Assembly: GCA_017434555.1 (NCBI GenBank)
Contig: JAFRFB010000003.1
Location: forward strand, 34,210 to 98,209
Reading direction: 5' to 3'
Length of the DNA: 64,000 nt
From: Methanobrevibacter sp.
GTDB lineage: Archaea; Methanobacteriota; Methanobacteria; Methanobacteriales; Methanobacteriaceae
Position numbers and translations under genes: made by a program. The stretch's first letter is position 1, and the number at the start of each line of letters is the position of its first letter. Of this stretch, positions 10,081 through 19,357 are shown piece after piece. The notes beneath the pieces were generated by a model. It made no database searches, had not been told where the DNA came from, and saw nothing but the letters and a program-made list of their open reading frames with translations.

Positions 10081-10221
10081 ATGGTTAGGAAATCAGAGGA
10101 TAATTCATTTTGTGATGGTTGTTGTAATCGTAGAACATGCAATCATGACCTTGAAAAATGTTGTTATCTTGTACGGAATGAATGTATGCTCCAAGAGGGG
10201 TATGTAGTAAGAACAAAATAA
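10081..10221 (+). CDS. small cysteine-rich protein
   Basis: 46 residues with seven cysteines in a CxxCC...C...CC...C pattern (FCDGCCNRRTC, EKCCYLVRNEC). The ATG follows AAGAGGATA, a good ribosome site, 24 bases after the preceding stop. Small cysteine-rich proteins may bind zinc or iron-sulfur clusters; no family recognised. Confidence 0.6.
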   Translation: MVRKSEDNSFCDGCCNRRTCNHDLEKCCYLVRNECMLQEGYVVRTK

Positions 10222-10937
10222 AACTATTTTGGTAAAAATATTGCAGATGATACAGAAAATCATTTTTTTTCTGTTGATGCAAAAAAAAAACATTAATTGG
10301 GAATGTCAAAAAAAAATAAAATAAAACAATATTTTTTCCCTTAAATAAAACGTTTTTTTTATTACTTTTTTTACTTTTTTTTCTAGAATTTTTTTTTAAG
10401 TATTTTTCAAAGGTGATTGGGTGGAAAAAAAATTTATTCTTTTCCCCCCTAGTATAAGATGAGATATAAAATTTCTTAATTTTTTTTTCATGTATGTGTA
10501 TAAAAAAAATGGTGTGAAAATTTTTTATAATATAAAAAAATAGAATGGATTTTTATTTTATATTTTCCCTCAAAAATAAAAACATAAAATAATATTTTTA
10601 TAATTTTTTTATTCTTTTTTTCTTCAAAATAAAATGCATGTAAAAGAAAATATGAAATTTTAAACTTTATTTTTATAATTTAATGGGAAAAAAATAAGAC
10701 TTCACCCCACCTATGATTATTTAAATTTAAAATTCAATTTTTTTTCATAAAAAAAAGTTATATTTATAAAAGACTATAAAAAAGGGATTAAAAAAAAAAT
10801 TAAATAAATAATTTTTTGTTTTATTTTTTTATATTGACAAATAAAAAAAATGAAAATGATATGGTAGTTGTTGAACAAGGTATAAAAAAAACTATTCTTT
10901 TTTTATATGATTATATAAATTGGAGGGTTGGTATTTT
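10222..10937 (+). other. A/T homopolymer-rich intergenic region
   Basis: About 700 bases without a credible gene, dominated by A and T runs. The right end holds TTATATAA at about 10910-10917 and the ribosome site GGAGGG at 10922-10927, which serves the next gene. No stable hairpin, tRNA or repeat was seen. It separates two fibre gene blocks and may hold an oligo-T termination zone. Confidence 0.5.
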
Positions 10938-11744
10938 GTGAGTTTAGAATTCGTAGTAAATAATCAACAACTCAGAAGAGTAGATACAACAAATGTTGTA
11001 AGTAACAATAAGAACGTATACACTTGTAAATTTACTTTCATAGACTCTGAATGGGATGAACTCCATAAATTCGCAATCTTCACAGATGGATGGGGTAAAA
11101 TAACAAAAGTCCATCTTGGAAAGGATAGTGATATATTAACATGTTTAGTCCCCGATGAAGTTTTAGAAGGAGCAAACTTCAAAGTCGCTGTTTACGGTGG
11201 GGATTTAATCTCAACCAACAATGTAACTGTAAGTATAATTGAATCAGGATACAAAAATCATATGCATCATCCTCATAATGGTCATCATCATAGTTGCCCA
11301 TCTAAAAAGGATGTATTTGTGGAAATATTTGATTCATTAGATACAAAATTCGATAGCATTGCTTATAATAATAATTATTTGCATGTTTTTAATGGTAGTA
11401 AATTATTAGAATCCGTTTACTTACCTTCACTTACAGAAGAAGATGTTAACCTTCTAATACAAGTGTTTGCAACAGACTTCCAAAACTTATTGGATGATAA
11501 AGCAGATAAGAATCATACCCATTCTCTTGCAACCAGTACCGATGATGGTTTCATGTCCAAAGAGGATAAAATGAAACTTGATGGTTTTGATCCAGACTCA
11601 TTAATTGTTGATGATGAACTGGATATGGATAGTAATTATCCAGTTGCAAACCATGCTATCGCCACAGCGTTAGCTGGTAAAAAGGATGATTTTGACTTTG
11701 CTACGGAATTGGATAAAGTAATCCAAAATTTAATAGACGAATAA
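10938..11744 (+). CDS. tail fibre/baseplate upper protein-like
   Basis: 268 residues from GTG 10938, 10 bases after GGAGGG; an upstream TTG lies inside that site and is unlikely. Residues 1-85 resemble the BppU-type N-terminal beta domain that anchors receptor-binding fibres (TFIDSEWDELHKFAIFTDGW). A His-rich linker (NHMHHPHNGHHHSC) follows, and then the repeat TSTDDGFMSKEDKMKLDGFD, a standard phage fibre motif. The end ELDKVIQNLIDE is nearly repeated at the end of the next gene. Confidence 0.7.
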   Translation: MSLEFVVNNQQLRRVDTTNVVSNNKNVYTCKFTFIDSEWDELHKFAIFTDGWGKITKVHLGKDSDILTCLVPDEVLEGANFKVAVYGGDLISTNNVTVSIIESGYKNHMHHPHNGHHHSCPSKKDVFVEIFDSLDTKFDSIAYNNNYLHVFNGSKLLESVYLPSLTEEDVNLLIQVFATDFQNLLDDKADKNHTHSLATSTDDGFMSKEDKMKLDGFDPDSLIVDDELDMDSNYPVANHAIATALAGKKDDFDFATELDKVIQNLIDE

Positions 11745-11834
11745 AATAAAAAAATCGAATTTTATTTAAATATAAAAAAATATATAAACAATATTTTTTT
11801 AAAATATTTTTTTTGGTAAAAAATTAGATATATT

Positions 11835-12755
11835 ATGGCTGTAAGTAATCAAACATTATACGAACATTTAAGAACATTAAACAAACAATGGTTTTACGAT
11901 AAAACTGAATTAGACACTGCATTAGAAGCAAAAGCAGATAATGTTGAAATACCAACAAAAACATCTGACTTAACCAATGATAGTAACTTCATATCCACCA
12001 GCAACACTGCAGGTTTAATAAAAAATGATGGTACTATTGATACTAATGCATATTTAACCGAACACCAAGACATATCTGGTAAAGCAAACAGTGCAGACTT
12101 AGCAACTGTTGCAACAAGTGGAAGTTACAATGACTTAGAGGATGTTCCACAAACTTTCACTCCTGCAGACCACACACAAGCTTCCAGTACAATTACTGAT
12201 ACTGCAACTTATTCTAATATTGGTAATGTTGCTACTACTCAAGCTTCCATTAATGCAGCTATTGATACTAAATTAGGTGCATTATTATCCGTAGAATTAA
12301 TAGAAGTAGCAGTATCATTACCAACTGCAGCAGCAAGTACAATGAACAAATTCTACCTTGTTGCAGAATCCACCTCAGCAACCAATGACAATTATGAAAT
12401 CTACGTAACTGTCAGAACTGGTTCCAGTGGAAGTTACGAGTATGACTGGGAAAAAGTCGATACAGCAAGAATCGACTTATCTGGCAAAGCAGATGTCTCA
12501 CATACTCATGGTAACTTAACCAATGATGGTAAAATTGGTTCCAACGCTGATTACTTTGTAACCACCACAACTGGTGGAGCAGTAACCAGTCAAGCAAGCA
12601 TTGGTAACATCAGCACCTCCGGTGCAATCGGTAGTACTAGTGGTAAAGTTATTACAACTACTACTAATGGTGTTTTAACTGCTAGTGATTGGACTGATGA
12701 ATTGGATGGTGTTATCCAAAATTTAATCAGTTACGGACAATCCCAACAATCCTAG
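11835..12755 (+). CDS. tail fibre protein
   Basis: 306 residues, Ser/Thr/Ala-rich with fibre motifs: KWFYDKTELDTALEAKAD near the N-terminus, KTSDLTNDSNFIST, YNDLEDVPQTF and SGKADVSHTHGNL. The C-terminal ELDGVIQNLISYG matches the end of the preceding fibre, suggesting a common assembly or chaperone-contact element. The high repeat content indicates a long trimeric shaft. Confidence 0.7.
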   Translation: MAVSNQTLYEHLRTLNKQWFYDKTELDTALEAKADNVEIPTKTSDLTNDSNFISTSNTAGLIKNDGTIDTNAYLTEHQDISGKANSADLATVATSGSYNDLEDVPQTFTPADHTQASSTITDTATYSNIGNVATTQASINAAIDTKLGALLSVELIEVAVSLPTAAASTMNKFYLVAESTSATNDNYEIYVTVRTGSSGSYEYDWEKVDTARIDLSGKADVSHTHGNLTNDGKIGSNADYFVTTTTGGAVTSQASIGNISTSGAIGSTSGKVITTTTNGVLTASDWTDELDGVIQNLISYGQSQQS

Positions 12756-12926
12756 ACTGGATATAAAAAGGAAAAAACATTTAGATAAAAAAATATGTTA
12801 AATGGATGATTTTAGGGAGGAAAATATATAAAATTTAATTTCTTCCTTTAATTATTCATTCAATAAAAAATAAATAATTGAAAGAGTGAAAAAATCTCTC
12901 TTTTTTTTTTGATACTTTAAAAAATT

Positions 12927-13124
12927 ATGAATTTTAGTGCAATTCCATCAGATATTATAAATAAAACAGTTAAAGTTTTCATAGGCAACTTCAGTTTCTA
13001 TGGAGAATGCATAGAACTTGGTGAGGAAGAAGAAAATTATTTAAAATTAAAAGAAACAGATGATAATATTTTATTAATCAATATTACTAGTGTTGATGTT
13101 TTAACAATTATTGAAAATGAATAA
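12927..13124 (+). CDS. small LSm/Hfq-like beta-barrel protein (possible)
   Basis: 65 residues. The pattern of a short helix (SDIINKT), then VKVFIGNFSFYGECIELGE, YLKLKE and a final INITSVDVLTIIE strand matches the Sm fold in order and length: a ring-forming barrel that binds RNA or acts as a structural hub. No ribosome site stands out. Similar strand patterns occur at 36750, 43339, 43622 and 47083. In this fibre cluster a structural adaptor is an alternative. Confidence 0.45.
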   Translation: MNFSAIPSDIINKTVKVFIGNFSFYGECIELGEEEENYLKLKETDDNILLINITSVDVLTIIENE

Positions 13125-13139
13125 AAAAAAATAAAGATT

Positions 13140-13304
13140 ATGACTGAAGAAGAAATTATTAATCCATTATCAGGCTTATACAATCATATAATGTCACTTG
13201 TAGGGCAGAATCACTACACTAAAACTCAATCAGATAATAAATATGCAACACAAGCAAGTGTAGATGACTTAATCGGTGATTTGGATGATTATATTACAAA
13301 TTAA
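13140..13304 (+). CDS. small tail-fibre-like protein sharing the spike C-terminus
   Basis: 54 residues, too short for many gene finders. It carries the fibre motif HYTKTQSDNKYATQ and ends in SVDDLIGDLDDYITN, almost identical to the end of the gpV-like spike (288-1040). A weak ribosome site (AAAGATT) precedes the ATG. It may occupy the same binding site as the spike tail, or be a remnant of a duplicated fibre. Confidence 0.6.
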   Translation: MTEEEIINPLSGLYNHIMSLVGQNHYTKTQSDNKYATQASVDDLIGDLDDYITN

Positions 13305-13357
13305 AAAAAAAATAGAATAATAAAAAAATTTTATTAATATTTTGGAGGGGGTTATTT

Positions 13358-14977
13358 TTGAGTATTAATAATGATTTAACTTTAATAAATGATAATAATA
13401 ATTTTAAGTTAGGACACAGTGTAACTTTCGTATGTGATGTCTCTAATTTAACCAATACTTATGAAGAATTCAAATTATATAATATAGTTAATAATGAATT
13501 AACTGAATTAGTAGATGTTAGTGATAGTGTTACTAATGGATTATTAATATATAAATACTATCCACAAACCACTGGAATAATAAATATAGTACTACAAACA
13601 GAAGAAGTATCTGAAATTATACATCAAAGTAACACAATAACATTAACTGTAAATAATAATAGTCATGCACAGAATATTTACAATGCTAATGCAGCATTAG
13701 TATCTAACTTAACCAGTATGGGAGTAATAGGAGCATCCGTTAATGATGGTTTAGCTACTAATATTGCTAAAGTGTTGAGTGTTCCACCAACACAACGTGG
13801 AATAGAACTAGACACTAGTATAACATGCACCTGCCCAAGTAGTGCATCAGTCGGCGTACCATTCAATATAACAGGAGTATTAACATCCAGTTATGATGAC
13901 ACAAGCCAAAGTAATGTTGATATGCACGGTGGAGAAATACAAGGAGCAACCATTGAAATCTACAATGGTAACACTTTACTAGGAACCTGCACAACCAACA
14001 TCGATGGAGAATACAGTTACTCATACACACCAACCGTGACTGGGAATTTAAGCATACACGCCATCTATGATTCAGCAAACGACTTCTACGAAGACAGTGC
14101 AAGTAACAGTAACAGTGTAAGCGTACATGTACCTGTATCAAGCGTAACATTAACCGCCACTGTCTGTGATAGTAACAATCAAGCAATTGGCAGTCCTTCC
14201 GATTCTGCTATTCTCTCATATGTTGATGGTGAGTCAGCACTTTTAACCGCAACAGTATTAGACAGTAACAACGACCCGGTTGTTGGAAAAACAGTCAGTT
14301 TCGATATTGTTGACCATGATGCTGGTACTGTTATCTCGAATATTGGAACTGCGACTACTGATTCGTCCGGTATATGTTCCGTATATTACTACTCAAAAGA
14401 TGCAGATGTTTTAAATATAAAATGTTCTTGTAACAATATTGAATCATCATCAGTACAAATCGAAGATTGTTGGAAATATGACTCATTAACCACAAATAAC
14501 AATCGATTAAGTGTTACCAAAGGTTCTGCTTCACTCACATACTCCAATGATGGAGTAAAGATAAAAGGAACTGCTACAACAGACACATTAATAAAATATC
14601 TTGATTTAACACTCCCAAATAAATATAGTGTTGAAATAGACATCAATTCATTTGTAACAACTGATTATACATCAGAATGTGTAGTTGAAAATGTATCTGT
14701 TGTTCGAGATGTAACTTACTCAAAAATCGGATATTACAAATACAATATTACTGACAGTTCTGCTCCAATTATAGAGTATAATCTTGAGAATTGGGATTGG
14801 ATAAATGGGGATACTTTAAAATATGAATTTGACTCATCAACACAATCTATGAAGATTTATCAAAATGGAGTATTGAAAGGTACAATAACTAATGTTACAC
14901 AGAACAATACTTTAAGATTTAAAACCCACAATGGAAGATGGACAGTATTCAAGAATTTAAAAATCAAGTCTTTATAG
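13358..14977 (+). CDS. phase-variable tail adhesin (expressed orientation)
   Basis: 539 residues from TTG 13358, 7 bases after GGAGGGGG. Residues 1-100 form an Ig-like domain. About 150-240 is a second Ig-like domain (TIEIYNGNTLLGTC, then YSYSYTPTVTGNLSIHAIYD) and about 255-350 a third, Big-1-like one (VVGKTVSFDIVDHDAG, TATTDSSGICSVYYYSKDA). Residues from about 375 make a lectin-like terminal module (LPNKYSVEIDI, NGDTLKYEFD, FKNLKIKSL). Codon 342 enters a 22-bp inverted repeat, and everything after it has a homologous counterpart on the other strand. This suggests that residues 342-539 are an exchangeable receptor-binding part. Confidence 0.85.
   Translation: MSINNDLTLINDNNNFKLGHSVTFVCDVSNLTNTYEEFKLYNIVNNELTELVDVSDSVTNGLLIYKYYPQTTGIINIVLQTEEVSEIIHQSNTITLTVNNNSHAQNIYNANAALVSNLTSMGVIGASVNDGLATNIAKVLSVPPTQRGIELDTSITCTCPSSASVGVPFNITGVLTSSYDDTSQSNVDMHGGEIQGATIEIYNGNTLLGTCTTNIDGEYSYSYTPTVTGNLSIHAIYDSANDFYEDSASNSNSVSVHVPVSSVTLTATVCDSNNQAIGSPSDSAILSYVDGESALLTATVLDSNNDPVVGKTVSFDIVDHDAGTVISNIGTATTDSSGICSVYYYSKDADVLNIKCSCNNIESSSVQIEDCWKYDSLTTNNNRLSVTKGSASLTYSNDGVKIKGTATTDTLIKYLDLTLPNKYSVEIDINSFVTTDYTSECVVENVSVVRDVTYSKIGYYKYNITDSSAPIIEYNLENWDWINGDTLKYEFDSSTQSMKIYQNGVLKGTITNVTQNNTLRFKTHNGRWTVFKNLKIKSL
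14380..14401 (+). repeat. left inverted repeat of invertible adhesin segment
   Basis: 22 bases, with a perfect 16-base core TTACTACTCAAAAGAT at 14386-14401. It is matched in inverted orientation at 15527-15548 with one mismatch (14385 versus 15543). It lies inside the adhesin gene at codons 342-348 and is the likely crossover site. Confidence 0.85.
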
Positions 14978-15547
14978 TTTTGTAATTACCATATTCTTGA
15001 TTGTTACATTTCTATTTGAATATAATTTGATTTTAAATCCACTATGATTACTGCTATCGGCTTGTTTTTGATACTTTTGAGTATTGTTCAGATAACAAGT
15101 TACAACTCCATTGTTTACAATAAACTTTAAAGTATCTCCAACCTTTAATATAGGAGAAGTAGATGTAACATTGCCTCCTAAATCGACAATTCTCCCCCAA
15201 TTTAGATTATTCCCAGAAGTTTCACAAAATATTCCTTCACAACTAATCCCTGCACTATACTTATTACTTATTATAATCCCAGTTATTTCAACACTTAATT
15301 CATAATTAGTAGGCATTGGAATATCTAAACTTGCAAAGTGGTCGCTATTGATTCCATTTCCAGTTATTGAAACTCCATTGCTTGAATGAGAGATGGATAT
15401 TCCAGTTGTTGATGGTGTGAACATATCGTGTGAGGTTGTGAGAGAGTTATTATACCATTTGTTTGTTATTGCTACACTTGAACTTTCGATGTTGTTACAA
15501 CTTGCTTTAATATATAAATCTCCTGTATCTTTTGAGTAGTAAGATAC
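14972..15547 (-). CDS. silent alternative C-terminal adhesin cassette
   Basis: An open frame on the minus strand with no start codon of its own at the repeat; the first ATG is at 15424, inside the module. Its 191 residues align with the expressed module along their whole length: both have YYSKD after the repeat, SCNNIESSSV, a W-Y/D-N/S-L-T-T segment, GD-TLKF/Y and a closing KNMVITKL versus KNLKIKSL. It should be translated only after inversion fuses it to the constant part. The many amino-acid differences on the predicted surface suggest a different receptor. Confidence 0.8.
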   Translation of the reverse strand, partial: VSYYSKDTGDLYIKASCNNIESSSVAITNKWYNNSLTTSHDMFTPSTTGISISHSSNGVSITGNGINSDHFASLDIPMPTNYELSVEITGIIISNKYSAGISCEGIFCETSGNNLNWGRIVDLGGNVTSTSPILKVGDTLKFIVNNGVVTCYLNNTQKYQKQADSSNHSGFKIKLYSNRNVTIKNMVITKL

Positions 15548-15548
15548 G
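15527..15548 (-). repeat. right inverted repeat of invertible adhesin segment
   Basis: Inverted copy of 14380-14401; the core is 15527-15542. On the minus strand the reading frame of the silent cassette passes through it in the same phase as the expressed gene. Beyond it (15549 onward) the sequence is T-rich and non-coding, so the silent cassette has no start of its own. Confidence 0.85.
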
Positions 15549-15667
15549 TTGTTGTTTTTTTTTATTCAATTTATTATTATTTTATATTATTTTTTTTATT
15601 TTTTCTTATTTTTTTTTTATTAAATAAAATTTTAACTTAAATAAATTAATTTTTTTGAGGTGAGTAG

Positions 15668-18550
15668 TTGCCAACTAATTTAAATGAATATGTTAATGAG
15701 AAGCATTATACGAAAAGTGAAACCTATACTCAAAATGAAATCTTAAGACTTTTAGAAAACTTAGATATTAATTTGGATGATTTTGAGGGTAATATCTTAT
15801 ATGTATCAGAGTTACCATCTGAGAATATTTGTACTAAGTGTTTATATGTCTTAAATTATAGTGGTTTGTATATTTATAGTAGTGGTGAGTGGGTTAATGT
15901 TGTTGAGGGAAACGAAACAGTATTATCACTTGTCAGTGACATGTCCACACTAAGAACAAACTTAACAAGTTTATACACTAGTTTAACCAATTTCAACAAA
16001 GCATTAATCGATTTCAGTGAAGATAATGAGAATTTAGATTCTGATTTAACAAAATTAAAGGATAATCTTCAAGTATTTATTGACCGTGTGGGTAATATGA
16101 TTACTGCGATTGATGCATTAGAAGATGGTTTGGATCAACTGGATGAGGATACCACTCGTTTAGATACTGCTTTAACTACCTTAAATACTAGTATGAGTAG
16201 TTTTGATACTAGGTTGAATACTTTTGATTCTGATTTACAAACACTACAAGATAATCTTGATACTACTAATAGTAATGTTTCTGATTTGGAGGATGGTCTA
16301 ACTGGTTTTGAAACTCAATTGGATGGTTTTAGTAGTACTATTAGTCAGTTGAATACTGATGCAGGTACATTAACCACACGCTTAGACAACCTCTACGATA
16401 CATTATTCGATGCCAACGGTGACCTTGTAAGTACCGATGCAGACATTACCAATTTAAGTTTAAGATTAACTAACTTGTTAAGTGACCTTGCAGTATTGGG
16501 TGAGTTTTTGGATGGTTTTGAAGGAAACCTAACGGATTTCAAAGCAGAAATGCAAGAACAAGGAATCACCCTTGAAACTATTGATATGAATAGTAACATC
16601 CTTAAATTATTCGGTGCTATTGCCAGTGTTAAAGCTGATGTTACTGAAATCACTGAGGATTCTATTCCAGCGGTGCAGACTGATATTAGTAATGTGCAAA
16701 CTGATTTATGGGGTGAGGATAAAGACCAATCCAATCCGGACAGTAATTCTGTCATGGGTAATATTAGTGATTTGACTACGAATGTTATTCCTGCTGTGCA
16801 ATCTGATATAGGTGACACACAAGACGATATACAAGACTTACAAGATACTATAGGTGATGAAAACAATCCTGCTGAGGGAACACTACGTAAATTAATTAAT
16901 AATGCACAATCATCAATATCCAGTTTAACAAGTAGTATTACAACTGCAACTAATGACGTAACAGACTTGTTAAAAGAAATGTATAAAGGTACTGGTAATA
17001 ATTATAATGCAAATGCAACATTACAGAATCCAGCGAATGGTACATTAGCAAAGAATGTTAAAGATGCTCAATCCGCAGCTTCAACTGCACAATCCACAGC
17101 AAATAGTGTGCAAAGTTTAGCCAATACTGCTAAATCAACTGCTGAAACTGCAAAGAGTACAGCGGAAACTGCTAAAAGTAGTGCCGAATCTGCACAAGCA
17201 AGTATAGCTACTGTGCAAAGTGATATTGATGATTTAAATAATCAAATTGATAATAGTGACCCTAATAACCCTGGTTTAAAACAACAAATCGCTTCAACTC
17301 AATCAAGCATATCTAGTGCTAATAGTAGTATTGCAAATGCATTCACAGAATTATTCGGTACTGGAACAGATAGTGATAGTGCTAATGGTGACAGTATATG
17401 GGCAAAACTCAAAACATTAATAAGTAATGTAGGTTACAATAGTGACGCCGCTAATACAAGTGGTACAAGCTTATGGAGTAGAGTAAAAGGATTATCAAGT
17501 GAATTATCAACTTTAGATGGTAAAATAGGTTTCAGTAGCGACATTGCAAGTAATGACGATGGTGCTAGTTTATGGGCAAGATTCAAATATAATAGTGATG
17601 AATTATCATCTTTAAGTAGTGATGTTGGTAATAGTGGTGATTCTGCTTCTAATAATGATGGAGCAAGTTTATGGGCTAAATTCAATTATGCAATAAGTCA
17701 AATCACTAGTATTAATGGTGTGATTGGTTCTAGTGGTGATAGTAGTAATGGTACAAGCTTATGGAGTAAAATCAATAAAGCCAATGAAGATATAACTACA
17801 ATAAATGCTAATGTGGGTGCAAGTGGAAATACGGCCAGTAATAGTAATGATGCGAGTTTATGGGCGAGATTTAATTATGCTTTACAGCAAATCAGTAATT
17901 TAAACACTAGTATTAATAGTGCTAATGCTGAAATGTACGGTACTGGAACTGATGAAACTACAGCTGATGGGGACAGTATATGGGCTAAAATTAAAAACCT
18001 TAAACAGAATGTTGGTAATGTTGATTTTGCAACTAAAGGTGATTTGCAAACACAAGTAACTGCCGCTCAAAACGCAGCTGATGCCGCACAAACAAGTGCA
18101 ACAAATGCAGCTACAAGTGCAAGTAATGCTCAAAGTGCTGCTGATGCAGCTCAACAATCTGCCGACGATGCCAACGATGCAATCACTGGTGTGCGAAGTG
18201 CAGCTGCACTAACAGAAACAACATTAAGCAACCTTGTAAGTTATTGCCAATGGGGTAATGCTAGTGTTGTTAGTGTTTCCGGAACAGCAGTTGAAGAAAG
18301 ACCAAATACTAGTTTAAAACTTGTAGAAGTGTATTGTAATTATAATTACTCTTTTACTTCAAGCAATTTAAATCAATGGGTTGATACTGGTTTAACTATT
18401 GGTTATAAACCACGTAAGAATACTTTCATTGAAACAGACAGGCCATCAACTATGGCATACATAAATTCCTCAAATGGGCATATTTATGCATATTCAACCA
18501 GTTCAGGTACAGTACCAATTGTATTCCATGGATTATATCATTACCAATAA
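15668..18550 (+). CDS. long coiled-coil tail fibre protein
   Basis: 960 residues from TTG 15668, with GAGGTGAG at 15657-15664. The N-terminus has the fibre motif KHYTKSETYTQNEILRLLE. Residues about 90-430 are heptad-like (LTSLYTSLTNFN, DLQTLQDNLDTTNSNVSDLE). Two Ala-rich stretches (AQSAASTAQSTANSVQS and AQNAADAAQTSATNAATS) flank a block of six repeats at about 565-790, based on GDSASNNDGASLWAKFNYA. A globular tip ends in VFHGLYHYQ. This is a long trimeric side-fibre or tape-like shaft; no enzyme motif is seen. Confidence 0.75.
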   Translation: MPTNLNEYVNEKHYTKSETYTQNEILRLLENLDINLDDFEGNILYVSELPSENICTKCLYVLNYSGLYIYSSGEWVNVVEGNETVLSLVSDMSTLRTNLTSLYTSLTNFNKALIDFSEDNENLDSDLTKLKDNLQVFIDRVGNMITAIDALEDGLDQLDEDTTRLDTALTTLNTSMSSFDTRLNTFDSDLQTLQDNLDTTNSNVSDLEDGLTGFETQLDGFSSTISQLNTDAGTLTTRLDNLYDTLFDANGDLVSTDADITNLSLRLTNLLSDLAVLGEFLDGFEGNLTDFKAEMQEQGITLETIDMNSNILKLFGAIASVKADVTEITEDSIPAVQTDISNVQTDLWGEDKDQSNPDSNSVMGNISDLTTNVIPAVQSDIGDTQDDIQDLQDTIGDENNPAEGTLRKLINNAQSSISSLTSSITTATNDVTDLLKEMYKGTGNNYNANATLQNPANGTLAKNVKDAQSAASTAQSTANSVQSLANTAKSTAETAKSTAETAKSSAESAQASIATVQSDIDDLNNQIDNSDPNNPGLKQQIASTQSSISSANSSIANAFTELFGTGTDSDSANGDSIWAKLKTLISNVGYNSDAANTSGTSLWSRVKGLSSELSTLDGKIGFSSDIASNDDGASLWARFKYNSDELSSLSSDVGNSGDSASNNDGASLWAKFNYAISQITSINGVIGSSGDSSNGTSLWSKINKANEDITTINANVGASGNTASNSNDASLWARFNYALQQISNLNTSINSANAEMYGTGTDETTADGDSIWAKIKNLKQNVGNVDFATKGDLQTQVTAAQNAADAAQTSATNAATSASNAQSAADAAQQSADDANDAITGVRSAAALTETTLSNLVSYCQWGNASVVSVSGTAVEERPNTSLKLVEVYCNYNYSFTSSNLNQWVDTGLTIGYKPRKNTFIETDRPSTMAYINSSNGHIYAYSTSSGTVPIVFHGLYHYQ

Positions 18551-18569
18551 AAAAAAATATTGAATAATT

Positions 18570-18986
18570 ATGAGTGTTAAGTTGATACGTGATTTGAAAA
18601 ATTTATTTCATTCTTTTATTTTTTTCAAATCGGATGATGAATCAAATTTCCATACTTGGATAAATGAAAATGTAACCTATACTAACGGTGTATTACAGAA
18701 TCATAGTACTCTTACTCAAACTGGTGAATTATCCTTTAATGCATCTATTGTTAGTCCTAATTACCGGTTGGGTACTGTGTCTTGTAAATTGGTTAATGGT
18801 GTTGAAGGTCAGACTGTCCAGTTTATTAGTTCGTATGTTAATATGAGGACTATTACTGATGGTGAGGGTTATTGTGTTTCAAGTAGTGGTCGTTTTAACA
18901 GGGGTGAAACTGTTACTGTTATTGTGGAACCATTAAATGTTGATGGTGTGGATTATTCTGGTTGCACTTTAACATGTGAAACATAA
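18570..18986 (+). CDS. small adhesin/fibre-associated protein
   Basis: 138 residues. An N-terminal hydrophobic helix (LKNLFHSFIFF) is followed by WINENVTYTNGVL, a motif repeated in the next gene, then an Ig-like beta domain (VSCKLVNGVEGQTVQFIS). Probably accessory to the tail fibres. Confidence 0.55.
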   Translation: MSVKLIRDLKNLFHSFIFFKSDDESNFHTWINENVTYTNGVLQNHSTLTQTGELSFNASIVSPNYRLGTVSCKLVNGVEGQTVQFISSYVNMRTITDGEGYCVSSSGRFNRGETVTVIVEPLNVDGVDYSGCTLTCET

Positions 18987-19005
18987 AAAAAATAGAGAAA
19001 ATTTT

Positions 19006-19329
19006 ATGGTTGATAGTAATATTATTGAAACAATTATATTTAATTTTAAGGAATCATTAGGGTTGAATTATTATTCACGTGATTCTGAAAAAGATGAATT
19101 TCTTAGATGGCTCCAAAAGAATATCAATTATGATAATGGTGTTCTTGAAATACCGGATAATCCTTTGATAACTGAAACAGAACAAGTAAATGCAGGTAAT
19201 GGTGATGTTTTTTTGAAAAATCTTGTTAAAACATGGGCGTATACTAAAAAGGATAAACAAGAGTATTGGAGTAGTTTATTAGTTAATAATATCCGTTATG
19301 ATAATGGAGTGTTAATTATTAACGATTGA
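19006..19329 (+). CDS. hypothetical fibre-associated protein
   Basis: 107 residues from ATG 19006; an upstream in-frame start at 18976 would overlap the preceding gene without a ribosome site. The motif W(L)xxNI-YDNGVL appears twice (LQKNINYDNGVLEI and LLVNNIRYDNGVLII) and also in the upstream gene, so it is an internal repeat. Function unknown. Confidence 0.55.
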   Translation: MVDSNIIETIIFNFKESLGLNYYSRDSEKDEFLRWLQKNINYDNGVLEIPDNPLITETEQVNAGNGDVFLKNLVKTWAYTKKDKQEYWSSLLVNNIRYDNGVLIIND

Positions 19330-19357
19330 TTATTAATTTTATTATTTTTTTTTGGTT

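Larger units (their letters stand above)
14380..15548. other. invertible DNA segment (tail adhesin switch)
   Basis: A 1.17-kb segment bounded by the 22-bp inverted repeats. It contains two convergent C-terminal modules that overlap by 6 bases at 14972-14977. Flipping it would replace 198 C-terminal residues by 191 others in the same frame, keeping the 341-residue constant part. The plan is that of the phage Mu G segment. No serine invertase is seen nearby; tyrosine recombinases are encoded at 24163, 60937 and 61749. Confidence 0.8.

Noticed and set aside
12884..12912. Terminator-like GAGAGT...CTCTC with T-run
   Set aside because: Stem is only 4-5 bp with poor pairing; an oligo-T stop is possible but not supported as a hairpin.
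13863..14186. Minus-strand frame opposite the adhesin Ig domain
   Set aside because: Composition (Cys/Leu/Arg/His) is typical of an antisense shadow.
16393..16866. Minus-strand frame inside the long fibre gene
   Set aside because: Shadow of the repetitive coding strand, no ribosome site, and unlike the real minus-strand cassette at 14972 it has no homologue.
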